DNA of 64,000 nucleotides, taken from the NCBI RefSeq assembly GCF_027942865.1, contig NC_134524.1, positions 25,086,536-25,150,535 of the forward strand, written 5' to 3'. The notes beneath the pieces are model-generated. The model had not been told where the DNA came from. It saw only the letters and a program-made list of their open reading frames with translations, and did not search any database. Made by a program: the position numbers and the translations under genes. Position 1 is the stretch's first letter, and each line of letters starts with the position of its first letter. The stretch is from Odontesthes bonariensis. Taxonomy: Eukaryota; Chordata; Actinopteri; Atheriniformes; Atherinopsidae. Below, one piece after another: positions 33,078 to 44,200 of the stretch.

Positions 33078-35015
33078 CAGTGGTGTAGTCTACCTTTTTG
33101 AGGTGGGTATACTGTATAGTTGGCCAGTCATTGGCCCGTGGTACCAAACTAGGGGTCGGGACTCGGGACCCCTCGGAACCAATAGTAGCCCCTTAATGCA
33201 TGCACGCCGTACCTCCAGTGGCGAGCTGTAATAGTCATTGAAAAGTAATAAGTACCATAGTACTACAACACTATGACATAACACAGTTAAGATGAAAAGC
33301 CCTCTAAAAACTATGACAAAAAATAGGCCAATGTAAAGTTTCATCTTTAAGCATTTTCATCTATGACAATCAAAAATGTTACTATCAAGTAGGCCTACAG
33401 CAAGTCAAGCCCAAACAAAATGAAATGAACTGATTTTTAAATGTAGGCCAATAGAAATATAGCCTGTATTGTAAATTGTCACATGCACTAAAGGTTTTTG
33501 CATCTGACATTATATCGCAGTAACAGTGTAGTAGATAATTTAATTACCATTGCCTAAGTACAGATACATCTCCCCATCCAAGCATACCATGGAGATAGCA
33601 TGGTTCTAACTAGTAAATAAAGTTTAGTTTATGATAGATAAATTACTTAATCCAGACAGCCACTGTACATATCATCATGTAGACCATATACAGACAGGTA
33701 TGGCGATTAGGAGTTATTCCCAAAGAAGAATCCCAGATAAACAAATGTCTAGAATTTTAAACTAAGTAAGCAAACGTGGATCAGAGTAGCTAGCTTGCTA
33801 GTATTGAGAGAAGAACAAAAGCTAGACTACAGCATGACTAGCCTGTGTTATTGCCGTGTTGTGTCCACAAATTAAACAACCTAGAAGGGTAACTTGGTAG
33901 CAATACTAGTCTCATAAAAAGCGTGAATTATGTTTTTGACTCAACTTAACTTACTTTCGGAAACGTCAGGTCGGGCAACCTTATTAAAAAAGTTCCTAAG
34001 GTCTTGCTGTCCCTTGCGCCTGGCCATGATCCTCGTCGTCCCCAACTAAAAACCTGGAACGCTGCTGCTTTGTTTAACCTGGCAGCTCGCGGTCGGCTAA
34101 CTAGCGAAATTCACTGGCATGTTTTCATCACGCATTGAGGCTTTTCAAATAATAATGATCATCATCATCATAATAATATATTGTAACGACCCAGAATTAA
34201 GGTAAAAGCACACGGACTGGCTTGTTTCCTCCTCTCCCTGTCAATCACTGGACCGCAGGTCATGTCACTCAGGTGTGGGCTGGTGATTGGGGGAGAGGAG
34301 TGGGCGTGGGCCAGTCTGTGTGCAGGTCTGGTGCTCTCCTGGGGCTGGTTGCGGAGCAGGACTGAGAGTCACCCGTGTTCTGTGATTGTACTGCTTGTAA
34401 TAACTTAATAAAGAGCCGTTCGGCAACCGCCGGTCTCAGAGCCTCCGTGAAGTCATTACAATATGTTCACGAAAGTTAGACAACGTGTTAATAAATCACT
34501 ACCATACCTGTCAACAGCCATGGAAAAGTGTGCCCTGGAAATGCAAACTCTCGGGTTGAGATGATGAGATGATAATTCCATAATCCGATCAGAATGGTGA
34601 GAACATGGAGAACATATCGTATCAGCCCATTCCAGATGTACAATGACTTTTCGTAGAAGCCTCGACTTTACAAAGTCCTTTCCTTAGCCACTAAGCACCT
34701 ACGTACGCACCCCATGATAGATTTTTGTTTTGGCTGACAGCGAGACATAAAAAACGCGTCTGATTGGTTGGAGATTGACTGACTGCCGCAATTTCCGAAT
34801 GAATGCAATCATGAAGTGTTGTCGTTGTATTGTTAAATTATAACAAGGCTTCCATGAAAAGTGGTAGTTGATGAAACGTGGCTGGCTATTCTAAATATTG
34901 AAAAACGAATTTTAGGTGGGTATACTGAGCATTTTAGGTGGGTGTACGGAAATCCACCAAAAAAAAGAGGTGGGTATACGCTGTATACATGCGTTCAACG
35001 TAGACTACACCACTG
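33078..35015 (-). mobile_element. hAT-type transposon (inner)
   Basis: Perfect 16-bp inverted ends CAGTGGTGTAGTCTAC are flanked by exact 8-bp duplications GTTACTGA (33070-33077 and 35016-35023). On the minus strand 34027-33955 begins MARRKGQQDLRNFFNKVARP and ends at a GTAAGT donor; it resembles the first exon of ZMYM1-like hAT transposases. Subterminal GGTGGGTATAC repeats lie at both ends. The catalytic exon is not seen. Confidence 0.92.
34182..34460 (+). mobile_element. Solo LTR
   Basis: A 279-bp unit starting TGTAACGAC and ending GTCATTACA, so the ends are inverted with TG and CA termini. It is flanked by 4-bp ATAT duplications (34178-34181 and 34461-34464). AATAAA near 34408 fits an LTR polyadenylation signal. 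No internal region remains; it is presumably the result of LTR-LTR recombination. Confidence 0.85.
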
Positions 35016-36997
35016 GTTACTGATCATGGTTGTTAGCAGTCGATAGTCAGGTTGTGTGTGTGAGTGTGTATTTTTTCTATGGGTGCGTGCCATTGACTGT
35101 ATGAGCGGTCTGTGCTCGTTTTTTTTTTTTTTTATTTAATTAGATTGGAGATACTAATTAATACTGAGGGGGGGCTGGTCCCGGGGAAAATTGCCAGGGC
35201 CGATTTTTTTTTTTCCCCAGTCCGACCCTGCCGCTCTGTACTTCTGTCACTGCAACCTCGCACAAATTGTAATCCTGTTAAGTAACCCCCATTCTCACTG
35301 AATGTAACTGTAATCTGAGTACATCGTTTTTGCTTGTACTGTAACGGATTACAGTTACTTTTATTTTGTATCCTTTTACCGTAACGCCGTTACATGTAAT
35401 CCGTTACTCCCCAACCCTGCTTCTGCGGCACCCCCCACAGACTCTCTGGGGGTCCAGAGTCCAGAAAACACATGTAACACAACCCTAACCCTGGATGGTT
35501 AAACTCCCATGACCCCTACAGTAACTATGTGAGGGTAAAGATCTGGTCCACTGTTCCATGACCTGAACACATTTCTCCTCCTGAAAGGTTCAGTAACCAA
35601 TCAGAGCCCCCTCTTCAGCCTTAAACTTTACCAGAGAAGTGGGATTTTCCCCAATAACAGATAATGTGTGAAAAGTAGATCTATTTCCAGGTAATAGCTG
35701 GAAAGCAAAAATATTACAGTCTTACTGTGTACACAGCAAAAACTGGAGTGTTGAAATTTCAGGGTTAAACATGTCAGAGTTGATTTCAACTCTCAAAGTG
35801 TCATTTTAACACATTCTGATTAAAATGGTGTTCAGTGTTGGAGTTATTTAACAGAGTTATTCAAACCTAAGCAAATCAACTCTGTAGAGATGTAAAGTGC
35901 ATCTCGGCCGAGTTAACTTGCTTGATAGGCCCCTGGGCTTCAGTCCAGGTAAACCCGTGTGTTATGCCCCTGGGCTTTCAGTAGGGTGAACCCCTGCATC
36001 AATTAATAGTGTCCTGTGCGTGGTGTGGTCAACCGTCGTTTATTTCGCTGCTGGAATCAGGAGTGGATGCGGAGTTGGAGTTTTACAGGAGAGGTAAGCT
36101 ACAAAATCAAACTTGTAGGAACAATAACATTGAATTAAACATCTGCTGAGAATATTTATGTAACTTTGCTAAGCATTTTTTGTGGTTGGCACTGGACAGC
36201 GAATGTTTGGATTTTTTTTTTTTTAATGCAATGTTAACTTCACCACTACCACTTGCTAAAAAATAAACATTAACAATAAAAAAAACGGTTTCCTATGTTA
36301 TCCGTTGCATTTTACCAAGTCTCACGCGTGCTTGAGAGGTTGTAAAAACAAGGCTTCATATTTAACTGTTGAATATAGTTTGGGGCTAACGTTAGCACAG
36401 GTTAACAAGCTAACTTGAAGTTCATGGCGGGTGCATGGCATCAGTCCGACTGCCCAATACTGGGTACAACTATCTGACGTCACTGTCCAGCATTGCGAAC
36501 AATGGCGACTTTGTTAAATATTCTTTTTACTAATTTTAGAAAACGAAGACATCAACGATGTTTTTGATATTACTTTATTATAACTGATACTAATATGTAT
36601 CTTTTAAGAACTGAAAGTCTTCATAGCCGGGGTCCTTTTAATAAATCAGTTTTGCCTCAAATGTAAATGTTAAAAATAAGAACCCTTACAATTTCAATGG
36701 GTCCTCGGCGGACCCGACGTTGCCGGTGCTCGGACCCAATTACAGTAGCATGTGCTGCAGTCACTACAGCTAGTCGCTGCCACGTTCATCAATGAGAGTG
36801 TTTCCACTGGGCCTGCTGTGGCATGTTTTAACAGCCTCCCAGCAGCTGCTGAATGTGGTTTAATCTTAGACATGCAGTGAAATTAATAATGAAACAATTT
36901 CTTGCATGATACACAACGTTTATGTGAGTGTTAAATAATTATTTCTTGCATGTTAAGTGTTTACTGACATTTTTTTGTTGTTGCATGTCTCAGAAAA

Positions 36998-39788
36998 ATG
37001 CTGATCCAGGTTCGGTATTGCCAACAGCAGAAGTATCTGAAGTTGGATGAGGTTGATGGATGTTTTGATTTTGTGCAGTTCCATGACAAAGGTTTGTTTT
37101 TGTTTTACTTATGCTTGGTTTGATATAAAGGGCAGAACAACGCCCCTTTCTTTTAAGATTTGGACTGAAAAGGGAATGTATTTAATGCAGGGGATTATCT
37201 CTGAATTTGTTTAGTGGTGGATTAAATTATTGAATGTGAAATGAGGCAAGATCAGTGCTAGCTTAAAGGTCCACTCAGATGTATCTTGTCTTTTCCAGTC
37301 ATCGAGAGATTTTGCATGCCACCTGACGCAAAATTAGTGTACAAAGATGCAACAGGGACAGAAGTTGATGAGGACATTTTCAGTGACCTTGTCAGCCAAG
37401 GCAATGTGACTCTATCAGTTTTCTCAAATGACGGTGAGAAATGTAAAGGGGTAAATTACATAATGCAATGTGCAAAACACTAATGCAAATTTATAAGTAC
37501 AGAAATACAGTAAACAATTTCAATTTAATGTTTTCAGAATTAAGTCATTTAATACACTTAAAGGTGGATCAAATATTCAATATCATTCTTTGTGGTTACA
37601 CAACAGGGACATTCAGCCTGACTTTTATTAAATGGTTTAAATGTCATTTTAACTGACATAAATCCAACATGAATACCAAATGTATTTTTGATTAATCTAA
37701 TTCATGCCTTTAAAACAATTTCTGAAAATATTTCTGAATTGCCTATCAAGACTGAGAATCAATTGATTAAATGAGTTGAGTCTATGGTGTGCCGTTGGCT
37801 TGGTTAGATCAAAAATCTTCTATGACTTTTTGTATACTGCAAATAAACACCCCACCCCCCCTTTTTTTTTTAGAATTTTTCGATTGCTCCTTGTCCTCTC
37901 CATCCGATTGTTCTGATTCAAGCTTCAGTTCAGGTGCAAGTACAAGAACTATACTCCTACATGAGGTTCCTAGGAAGAAACCAAGACTTGAGGGCCCACT
38001 TACTGCAGCATCTGCTAGAAAGGTTGTGCTGGTTTCTTAAAATCAACATTTGTCATCCTTAAGCTCTAGAAAGGCAGTTTATCACATTTGTTTTTTTGCT
38101 TCTTTTTCAAAGTTGATCGAAGATGTCCTTGGTACCAGCTCAGGTGGTGAAGAGGTCCTCCAAGAGTATCACACAACACAAACTCTTAACAGATGCTACC
38201 AGAAGAAAGTTGGTCAATATAATAGTGGCACACATGATTGATAAACACGGGTATGTGTGTTCTATTTGTCTGTACTATCTTTTTTTTATTAACAAGTTAA
38301 CTACTTGGCCCTTGTATTAATGCTAATTTGATCTTTTCTCAGGCAACTCCCCAGCAAAGCTGTTCGAGAAGAGTACGCTCTTGGGATAGTGACAGTGTTC
38401 CCGTCCCTCAAAGACCCATACTCCAAGAAAGGCTATGTATAGTCATTATTATTGTACTCTCTGTTTACATAATTTTCATGTTTTGTCTACATTACAGTAA
38501 CATTTAGATTCTGAAATTTCACAGTAGCTTATGAGGTTGACATCACATTAATTTTGAATGTATTTCCATTTTAGGAACATTTCTATGATGCTGCAAGCAG
38601 CACCGGATACATTTCTTGGCGTCTGAAAACGATTCAGAGAAAGATTCGAAGAGGACATGCATCTACAAGTAGCCCCACTGGCTTTTCCCCAGGAGGAGGT
38701 CAGTCTATCTATTAATCTATGGCACTATCTATCTCTACGCAACTGTCTTTCATTCTCTAAGTACCCCTCATTTTTCTTTCTTTCTTACAACTTCATCTAG
38801 GGTGTTTCTTGTTTTTTTTCTTGAAAGAATTGTGTGCTTTTTTTCAGGATGCCCAAATGTGCGCAGGTCCATTGTTGTTGACCAGCAGCTTGATGGGGAT
38901 GCATACCAGGAAGCCATCTCCTTGCTCAACCATACAACAGACAGTTCCGTAATTTTTCTGAAGATGAGAGAGACCTTTCAGAATCGCCAAAAACTCATCC
39001 ATGACTCAGACAAAACTCAACAGAACTTGCTTTCAAGGATTTATGGTTTTGATTACGGATTTCTAGAACGAAAGAACCGCCCCATGAAAATCGTATTGGA
39101 CAGTGCTGGCAATGGCATCAGCTTGAACTCTATCCAGACATTCTGTCTTGTGAAAAACATTCCGCTCCTGTTTGGTGACATTGTTCCTGCAGAGAACAGA
39201 CACTGGAGTTTGTTACTGTTAAAAATTATGAACATAGTCTTTTCACCTTCTCTCACTCTGGGCATGACTGTATATTTAAAAAATTTGATCCTTGACCACC
39301 ACAAATTATTCAAGTGCTTGTATCCACACAGAAAACTCATACCCAAGCATCACTTTATGATCCATTACCCCTCTTCTATTAGGAAAATTGGCCCTTTGTT
39401 GTACGTTTGGTGTATGAGGTACGAAGCAAAACACAAGATGTTTAAAGATTACTTCAAAAATTTCAAAAACAAAACCAAATCACTAGCTAAAAGGCATCAA
39501 ATGGCCATTGCTTATCACTGGGAAACCTTCACCCTTAAACAGAAGGAATATGGGCCAATGAAATCATTTTCTTTAAGAGATGAAAATGTGGTCAACAGTG
39601 AAATGTGTGAAATGCTGTTGTCCAAAGATGTTTTCTCAACAAGTTGGGTTAAAGTCGATGGTGTTGAGTACAAAGGTGGACTTGTTTGCAGTTCCATGGA
39701 GGAAGACATGCCAGTCTTTTGTCAAATAGATGATGTACTTCTGGTTGAAGATGACGTTTATTTTTTGACAAAAAAGCTATTTACATAG
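36998..39788 (+). pseudogene. PB1/SAMD3-like gene joined to CACTA transposase C-terminus
   Basis: Eight exons with good splice sites and matching phases: 36994-37091 (ATG at 36998), 37299-37433, 37874-38022, 38113-38250, 38343-38436, 38575-38698 and 38848-39788, with a possible 5' UTR exon ending near 36091. The first two encode a PB1-like domain (MLIQVRYCQQQKYLKL, YKDATGTEVDE). A Ser-rich acidic region (SPSDCSDSSFSSG) and the block REEYALGIVTVFPSLKDPYS follow, as in the multicopy teleost SAMD3-like proteins. The last exon starts in that family (QQLDGDAYQEAISLLNHTT, KMRETFQNRQKLIHDSDK). Near 39020 it passes without a stop into a transposase C-terminus (LIPKHHFMIHYPSSIRKIGP, WCMRYEAKHKMFKDYFK, LAKRHQ). 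One single-base frameshift lies in the fourth exon near 38180, so a full product is not expected from this copy. Confidence 0.83.
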
Positions 39789-40059
39789 ATGTTTGTTGAA
39801 CACCACCATGCCTTCAAAGTTTTACCAACTGAAGAGAGGTGTGTCATGAAAATGACTGAACTCAAATGTCACCAACCATTTGATATTCAAAGCTCATATG
39901 GTAAAGCAGATGAAAGTTTGTACATTATACCCTCGTTTATTATGTTTTAACTGACTGCATTGGGGGAAAAGTTAAAATAAATTGTATTTTTGAAAATGCA
40001 TTTTTCTTGGAATTGTCATTTTAATGGTTGTATTGTACTGTTGTTTTTTTTTTAACTAT

Positions 40060-40345
40060 GGAGTGTCAATTTAACCCAATTTAGAGTTAAAAAGGAACTC
40101 TGATATAGTGTCAATGTAACTCGATATAGTGTTAATTTAACCCAGTTTAGGGAGTTAAAAAGGAACTCTGATATAGTGTCAATGTAACTCGATATAGTGT
40201 TAACTTAACCCAGTTTAGGGAGTTAAAAAGGAACTCTGATATAGTGTTAATGTAACTCGATATAGTGTTAATTCAACCCAGTCTAGGGAGTTAAAAAGTA
40301 ACTCTAGGTATAGTGTTAAATAATTAACTATTTTGAAAGTGTTAA
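40060..40345 (+). repeat. CACTA subterminal tandem repeats
   Basis: Four imperfect units of about 65 bp, each with GTTAAAAAGGAACTCTGATA and ATGTAACTCGATATAGTGTT. They sit directly inside the right end, where CACTA transposases bind arrays of short motifs. Related GAGTT/GTGTTAA words occur near the left end (35740-35890). Confidence 0.8.
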
Positions 40346-40440
40346 TTTAACTCTGTAGAGTGTGGAGCTATATTAACCCGCAAAAAGTGTTAAAATTGAC
40401 TCTGTGGGAGTTGATTCAACACTCCAGTTTTTGCTGTGTA

Positions 40441-42774
40441 AGATTATTACTGCATGGTTTTTGTGTTGTGCTCACTCAGGCATGATATACCTGCTTTATG
40501 AAGTCAGATTAATGGAAAATAAATAACTCTAACCCTGAAAGGGGCTGCTGACTTGCATGGGAATTCACAAATATCACATTTATGTGACATGAGTAACTTA
40601 AAGCTGAGGGAAAAGTCATTAACGTAGCAAATAGCCCTGACATTGAGCCAATGCTACCACCATCAGGTCAAAGTGGAACATTCCCCTCAATAATTTTCAT
40701 CCAGCCAGCTCCTATTCCACTAACTTCATTTATTATAATCCCTTAAAAAGGTTTTGTATTAAAACGACAAAGCTTTGTGACATTTCTATCTTTAACACTG
40801 ATGAAAACAGTGTTTTGCCTTCACTTTTGGAGAACATTACTGAAAAATGAGTTCAGTGTGGCATAAAAGCAGCACTCCTGAGACCAACATGGATGAGGAT
40901 GATATGGATGTCAGCTTCCAACCAGCAGCTAGAAGACCTGAGGGTGTCCTGAGCATTCAGCCTGAACAAACCTCAGCAGCTCTTCAGAAACCTGTCCTCC
41001 TGAGTTACTTCTAAAGAGTTAATACATGCAGCATGACCAGCCAGATCAGGAGTCGAGCGTGCACCCCCCGGTCTCTACAACAAACTCCACGGCAGAGGGA
41101 GACCACTGAGTAAACACTCCAAACCTAACCCTAAGCCCCCCCCCCCCCCCCCCCCCCCCTCCATGCCACGATTGGAAAAATTAAGTTTTAATCATTTTTC
41201 CCAAAAACTTGTTTACCCTAAATTATACCATCATACTTTTCTTTTTTGTACCTTTCCCTTCCACTTACCCTGAGCCTAAAGTCACAAGACCAGAGCTCTA
41301 ACCCTGAGGTCAGCGTATTTTGAGTACAGGTAATTCACTTTTACAGGGTTATTATTACTTTGTACACTGGTGGATTAACTGAGTTAGTTCACTGGAAACT
41401 ACACTATTGGGATAATAGGGTTCCATTGTTCACAGGGTCTCATAAATGTTCACCTTTTTTCATACGTTTTTTTTTTACTTACGTTATGGTTTCAATACTT
41501 AATCTTACATTGAGGTATTTTTCTATATACCTTTCCCTTCCACTTGGACCTTACGCTCCTCTTCAATGCTATGCTATATGCCCCTTTAATCCTATGCTAT
41601 GCTGTTCTACGCTAATCTTCTCTGCCATCCCTCAGAGTTCACCTGGAGGTCATCAGCTCTGTTCCATCACCTTTTGTCTTTGTGCGCTCGTGGTTCCTGC
41701 TCCTTCTCACCCGGAGATCCTCCTACATTTTTATTATTGACTTTACAAATGCCCGTTTGTCACAGTTGATGAGGAATGCCGCTGTTGAAAGGAGTAATTA
41801 GCATTTGGGCCCCGAGCAGACCTCCACTGATTTGTAATCATTAAAGTTATTTTAGCCTTAAGGAGTTTCTTTTGTTTTGTGACTGAATGTTACAAATGAA
41901 GACATTTCCCCATAACTTAGAGCCTCCACCTATCCTTCAGAAACTTTAGGCATGTTTCCAGGATGGCGAGGGGAAAGACTCTCACACTCAGGGGCGCCTC
42001 AGGGCTCCAGGCTGGGACCTCACACTGACAGAAGGTAAAACAGTTCAGTTTCTGCCTCAAAGAAAGGTCAAAGCTGCACCTCAACTACACCTTACAGCAT
42101 CTCGTTGGGACGGGGAGGCCATGAGACGGGAAACATTATCATTAAAACTAGGTGAATGTGATTTTATGCTGAAGTTATAATCAACATTTAAATGAATCAA
42201 ACAAAATCAGTTTTGTAAATGAGCTCAGTTGAATTCAACTCAAGAATACTCATTAATCCTCCCACTGTGAGCGACAGAAAGCGCTTTCTAAGAAACTCTT
42301 AAGGACATAATAGCAATATGTAGTAACAATACAACTCCAAGTCTGTGCTGAACATTTTCACTGAAATACTCAGGGTACGCCAAACACAGTCAGCTTAAAA
42401 CTAAAGGGAACAGAAACAGCCTGAAGCAGGTTTAAATGATCAGCGTTTGAGTTTGTAGATACAATCCAATAAAGTATAAGGGTGTCGTGTGCACACTCTG
42501 CCACCAGGTGTTCTGGGTAAGTTGTGTAGCCGTCGGGGCAGTAGAAGAAGAAGAAGAAGAGTTGTGGACTAAAACAACGTGAGCAGCGCGACTGAGAGCA
42601 TCTGAGATTACAGCAGAATGTCTGTTTGGTAAATCTGCTCAGTACCTGATTGTGTGAGTAACTGAGCAGTTGTAGAAGCAACAAACAGATCAGTTCAGTT
42701 TTCTTGTGTTAAACGGTTCAATTCAAAGTACCGTTAGCCTGCTTAGCTGCCTTTTCCCTCTGTCTAGTGCAGCC
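40441..42774. other. No gene recognised; poly-C tract
   Basis: No coding exon is supported. A run of 24 C lies at 41136-41159. The segment about 40680-40740 (CATCCAGCCAGCTCCTATTC) is repeated inverted at about 59950-60000. A GAA microsatellite is at 42545-42560. Confidence 0.5.
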
Positions 42775-43531
42775 ATGACGTTTGGACTAAAATCCGTTCA
42801 CACATCCGATTCAAACACAACAGACATTTGAAAGAGTTTCACAGCTTGAAGTTGAGCCTCGTGCCCTTTTAGTGTTGGAACAGCCTTAACTTTCAGCTTC
42901 AGTGATGAGCATCATACAGCTGTCTGGGAAGTACAGGGAACAACTCCAGACTGCGTTAAAGATTTCTGGGTCTTTGGGGAAGATGATAAGGGTCAACTTT
43001 CCCTCGTAACCAAACACACATTTTCTTCAAAAATATCTGTATAGCAAGAACATGAAAAGCATGAGAAAAGTTAACATCTGACCTTTAATGAAATGCAGAA
43101 CAATGAAATACAGACGAGTGTAAAGCTCGACTTCACATCAAACTGAAATGATATATTGCTTCTTCAGATGTTTACAGAAATACCCACAGCTGGTGCAAAG
43201 CTACTTTGTGGATCTTAACTTTAAACAAAACAAATATGTTCAGTATAACAGAATAAACATGTTTCTACTTTCAGACAGACTGCATTTTGTTCTGTCCATC
43301 AACTCACAATTGATGCCATGTTTGTCTTGAACGTCGGGAGATCCGTCCCCCGTTAAAGCAATCCCAACAAATTATAAAGCAGTTTCAATGGTTCTTCAAA
43401 CATGTGCTCCCCACAGAACATTCAGAACTAAAGTCCTGACAAGAGAAGGTGCTAATCCACAAAGAAGATTTTTAATCTGAACAAAGGCAAGGCTTCTGAT
43501 TGGTAGTTCCTGCTGCTGCTCCCAGGTGAAT
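42775..43531 (-). repeat. Zinc-finger gene 3' flank, inverted duplicate (right copy)
   Basis: The reverse-strand counterpart of 370-1175; it follows the second zinc-finger gene and its hAT insertion. The two copies preserve the same long-range order. Confidence 0.8.
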
Positions 43532-43539
43532 GTTTGCTT

Positions 43540-44200
43540 TAGAGTTCTCAACGGGCCTGAAACCCGACCCGACCCGGCCCGTGGCTTTCAAAGCCCGAGC
43601 ACGATGTAACCTGACACATCAATATGAATTATCTACCCGAACCCGGCCCGACGCCGGGGGTCGAGTTTTCCCATGTTATCCTATGGAGACTGACGGGCTG
43701 TGGGTCGTTACGGCACTTCTGTGCAGTGGCCTAACCCACGTAAAAACCTAGTGAAACAATATTTTCCACAATAGAAACATGATATGAATGGGAAAACTTA
43801 CTGTTCTATTTTGGGCCGTGAACTTCGTCATTGGCTGCTGCTGCTGCGTCGTGACGGTGGCCGAATGCCCACAGCTTACTGTATGGCGGCTCAGGCTCCC
43901 TGTTTTTTTGCTGTCATATTTTAACAGCACCTTGCATTTTGAGCATTGCACATAACCTGTGGAATTTCCATCAGAATCCAGCACCACTCCAAACACTTTC
44001 TAGACCTCTGATTTTCCCACTCCTGTAGCGACGGTGAATTCACCTGCAGCAAGTTTGCTCTTCACCAACTCCATCTTCTTCTCCGCTAAAGGCGTGCACG
44101 CAGCGGTGTCATGTCTGTCCCCGCTCCATGCAGACTTTCGTTACGATCGATCGATCGATCGATAGATAATTCGGGCCGACCCGACCCGTTGCGAACTATA
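43540..44200 (-). mobile_element. hAT-type transposon with BED-finger exon
   Basis: Inverted ends TAGAGTTCTCAACGGGCC and TATAGTTCGCAACGGGTC are bracketed by 8-bp sites GTTTGCTT (43532-43539) and GTTTGCCT (44201-44208). The empty site is present at about 403-410 in the other zinc-finger copy. On the minus strand about 44000-43802 encodes a BED zinc finger (YVQCSKCKVLLKYDSK, LSRHTVSCGH) and ends at a GTAAGT donor: the first exon of a hAT transposase. The remainder is lost. A CGAT microsatellite lies at 44148-44163. Confidence 0.93.

Larger units (their letters stand above)
32134..35419 (+). mobile_element. hAT-type transposon (outer), host of nested insertions
   Basis: Ends CAGTGTTGGTTAAG and, reversed, CAGGGTTGGGGAGTAACGG, with exact 8-bp duplications CTTCTGCG (32126-32133 and 35420-35427). 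Subterminal TAATCCGTTACAG motifs occur near both ends. A possible first transposase exon at 32864-32960 begins MLATVTLPTIPDVKELAEQG and ends at a GTGAGT donor; this is weak. A second hAT and a solo LTR are nested inside. Confidence 0.9.
35732..40438 (+). mobile_element. CACTA/EnSpm-like transposon carrying a PB1/SAMD3-like gene
   Basis: Ends CACAGCAAAAACTGGAGTGTTGAA and its exact complement, bordered by TA on each side (35730-35731 and 40439-40440). About 65-bp subterminal tandem repeats lie inside the right end. The cargo is a spliced plus-strand gene (36998-39788) whose last exon ends in a transposase C-terminus of the type found in animal CACTA elements. The CAC terminus, 2-bp target site, subterminal repeats and transposase together support the CACTA assignment. 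The copy is internally deleted. Confidence 0.85.
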
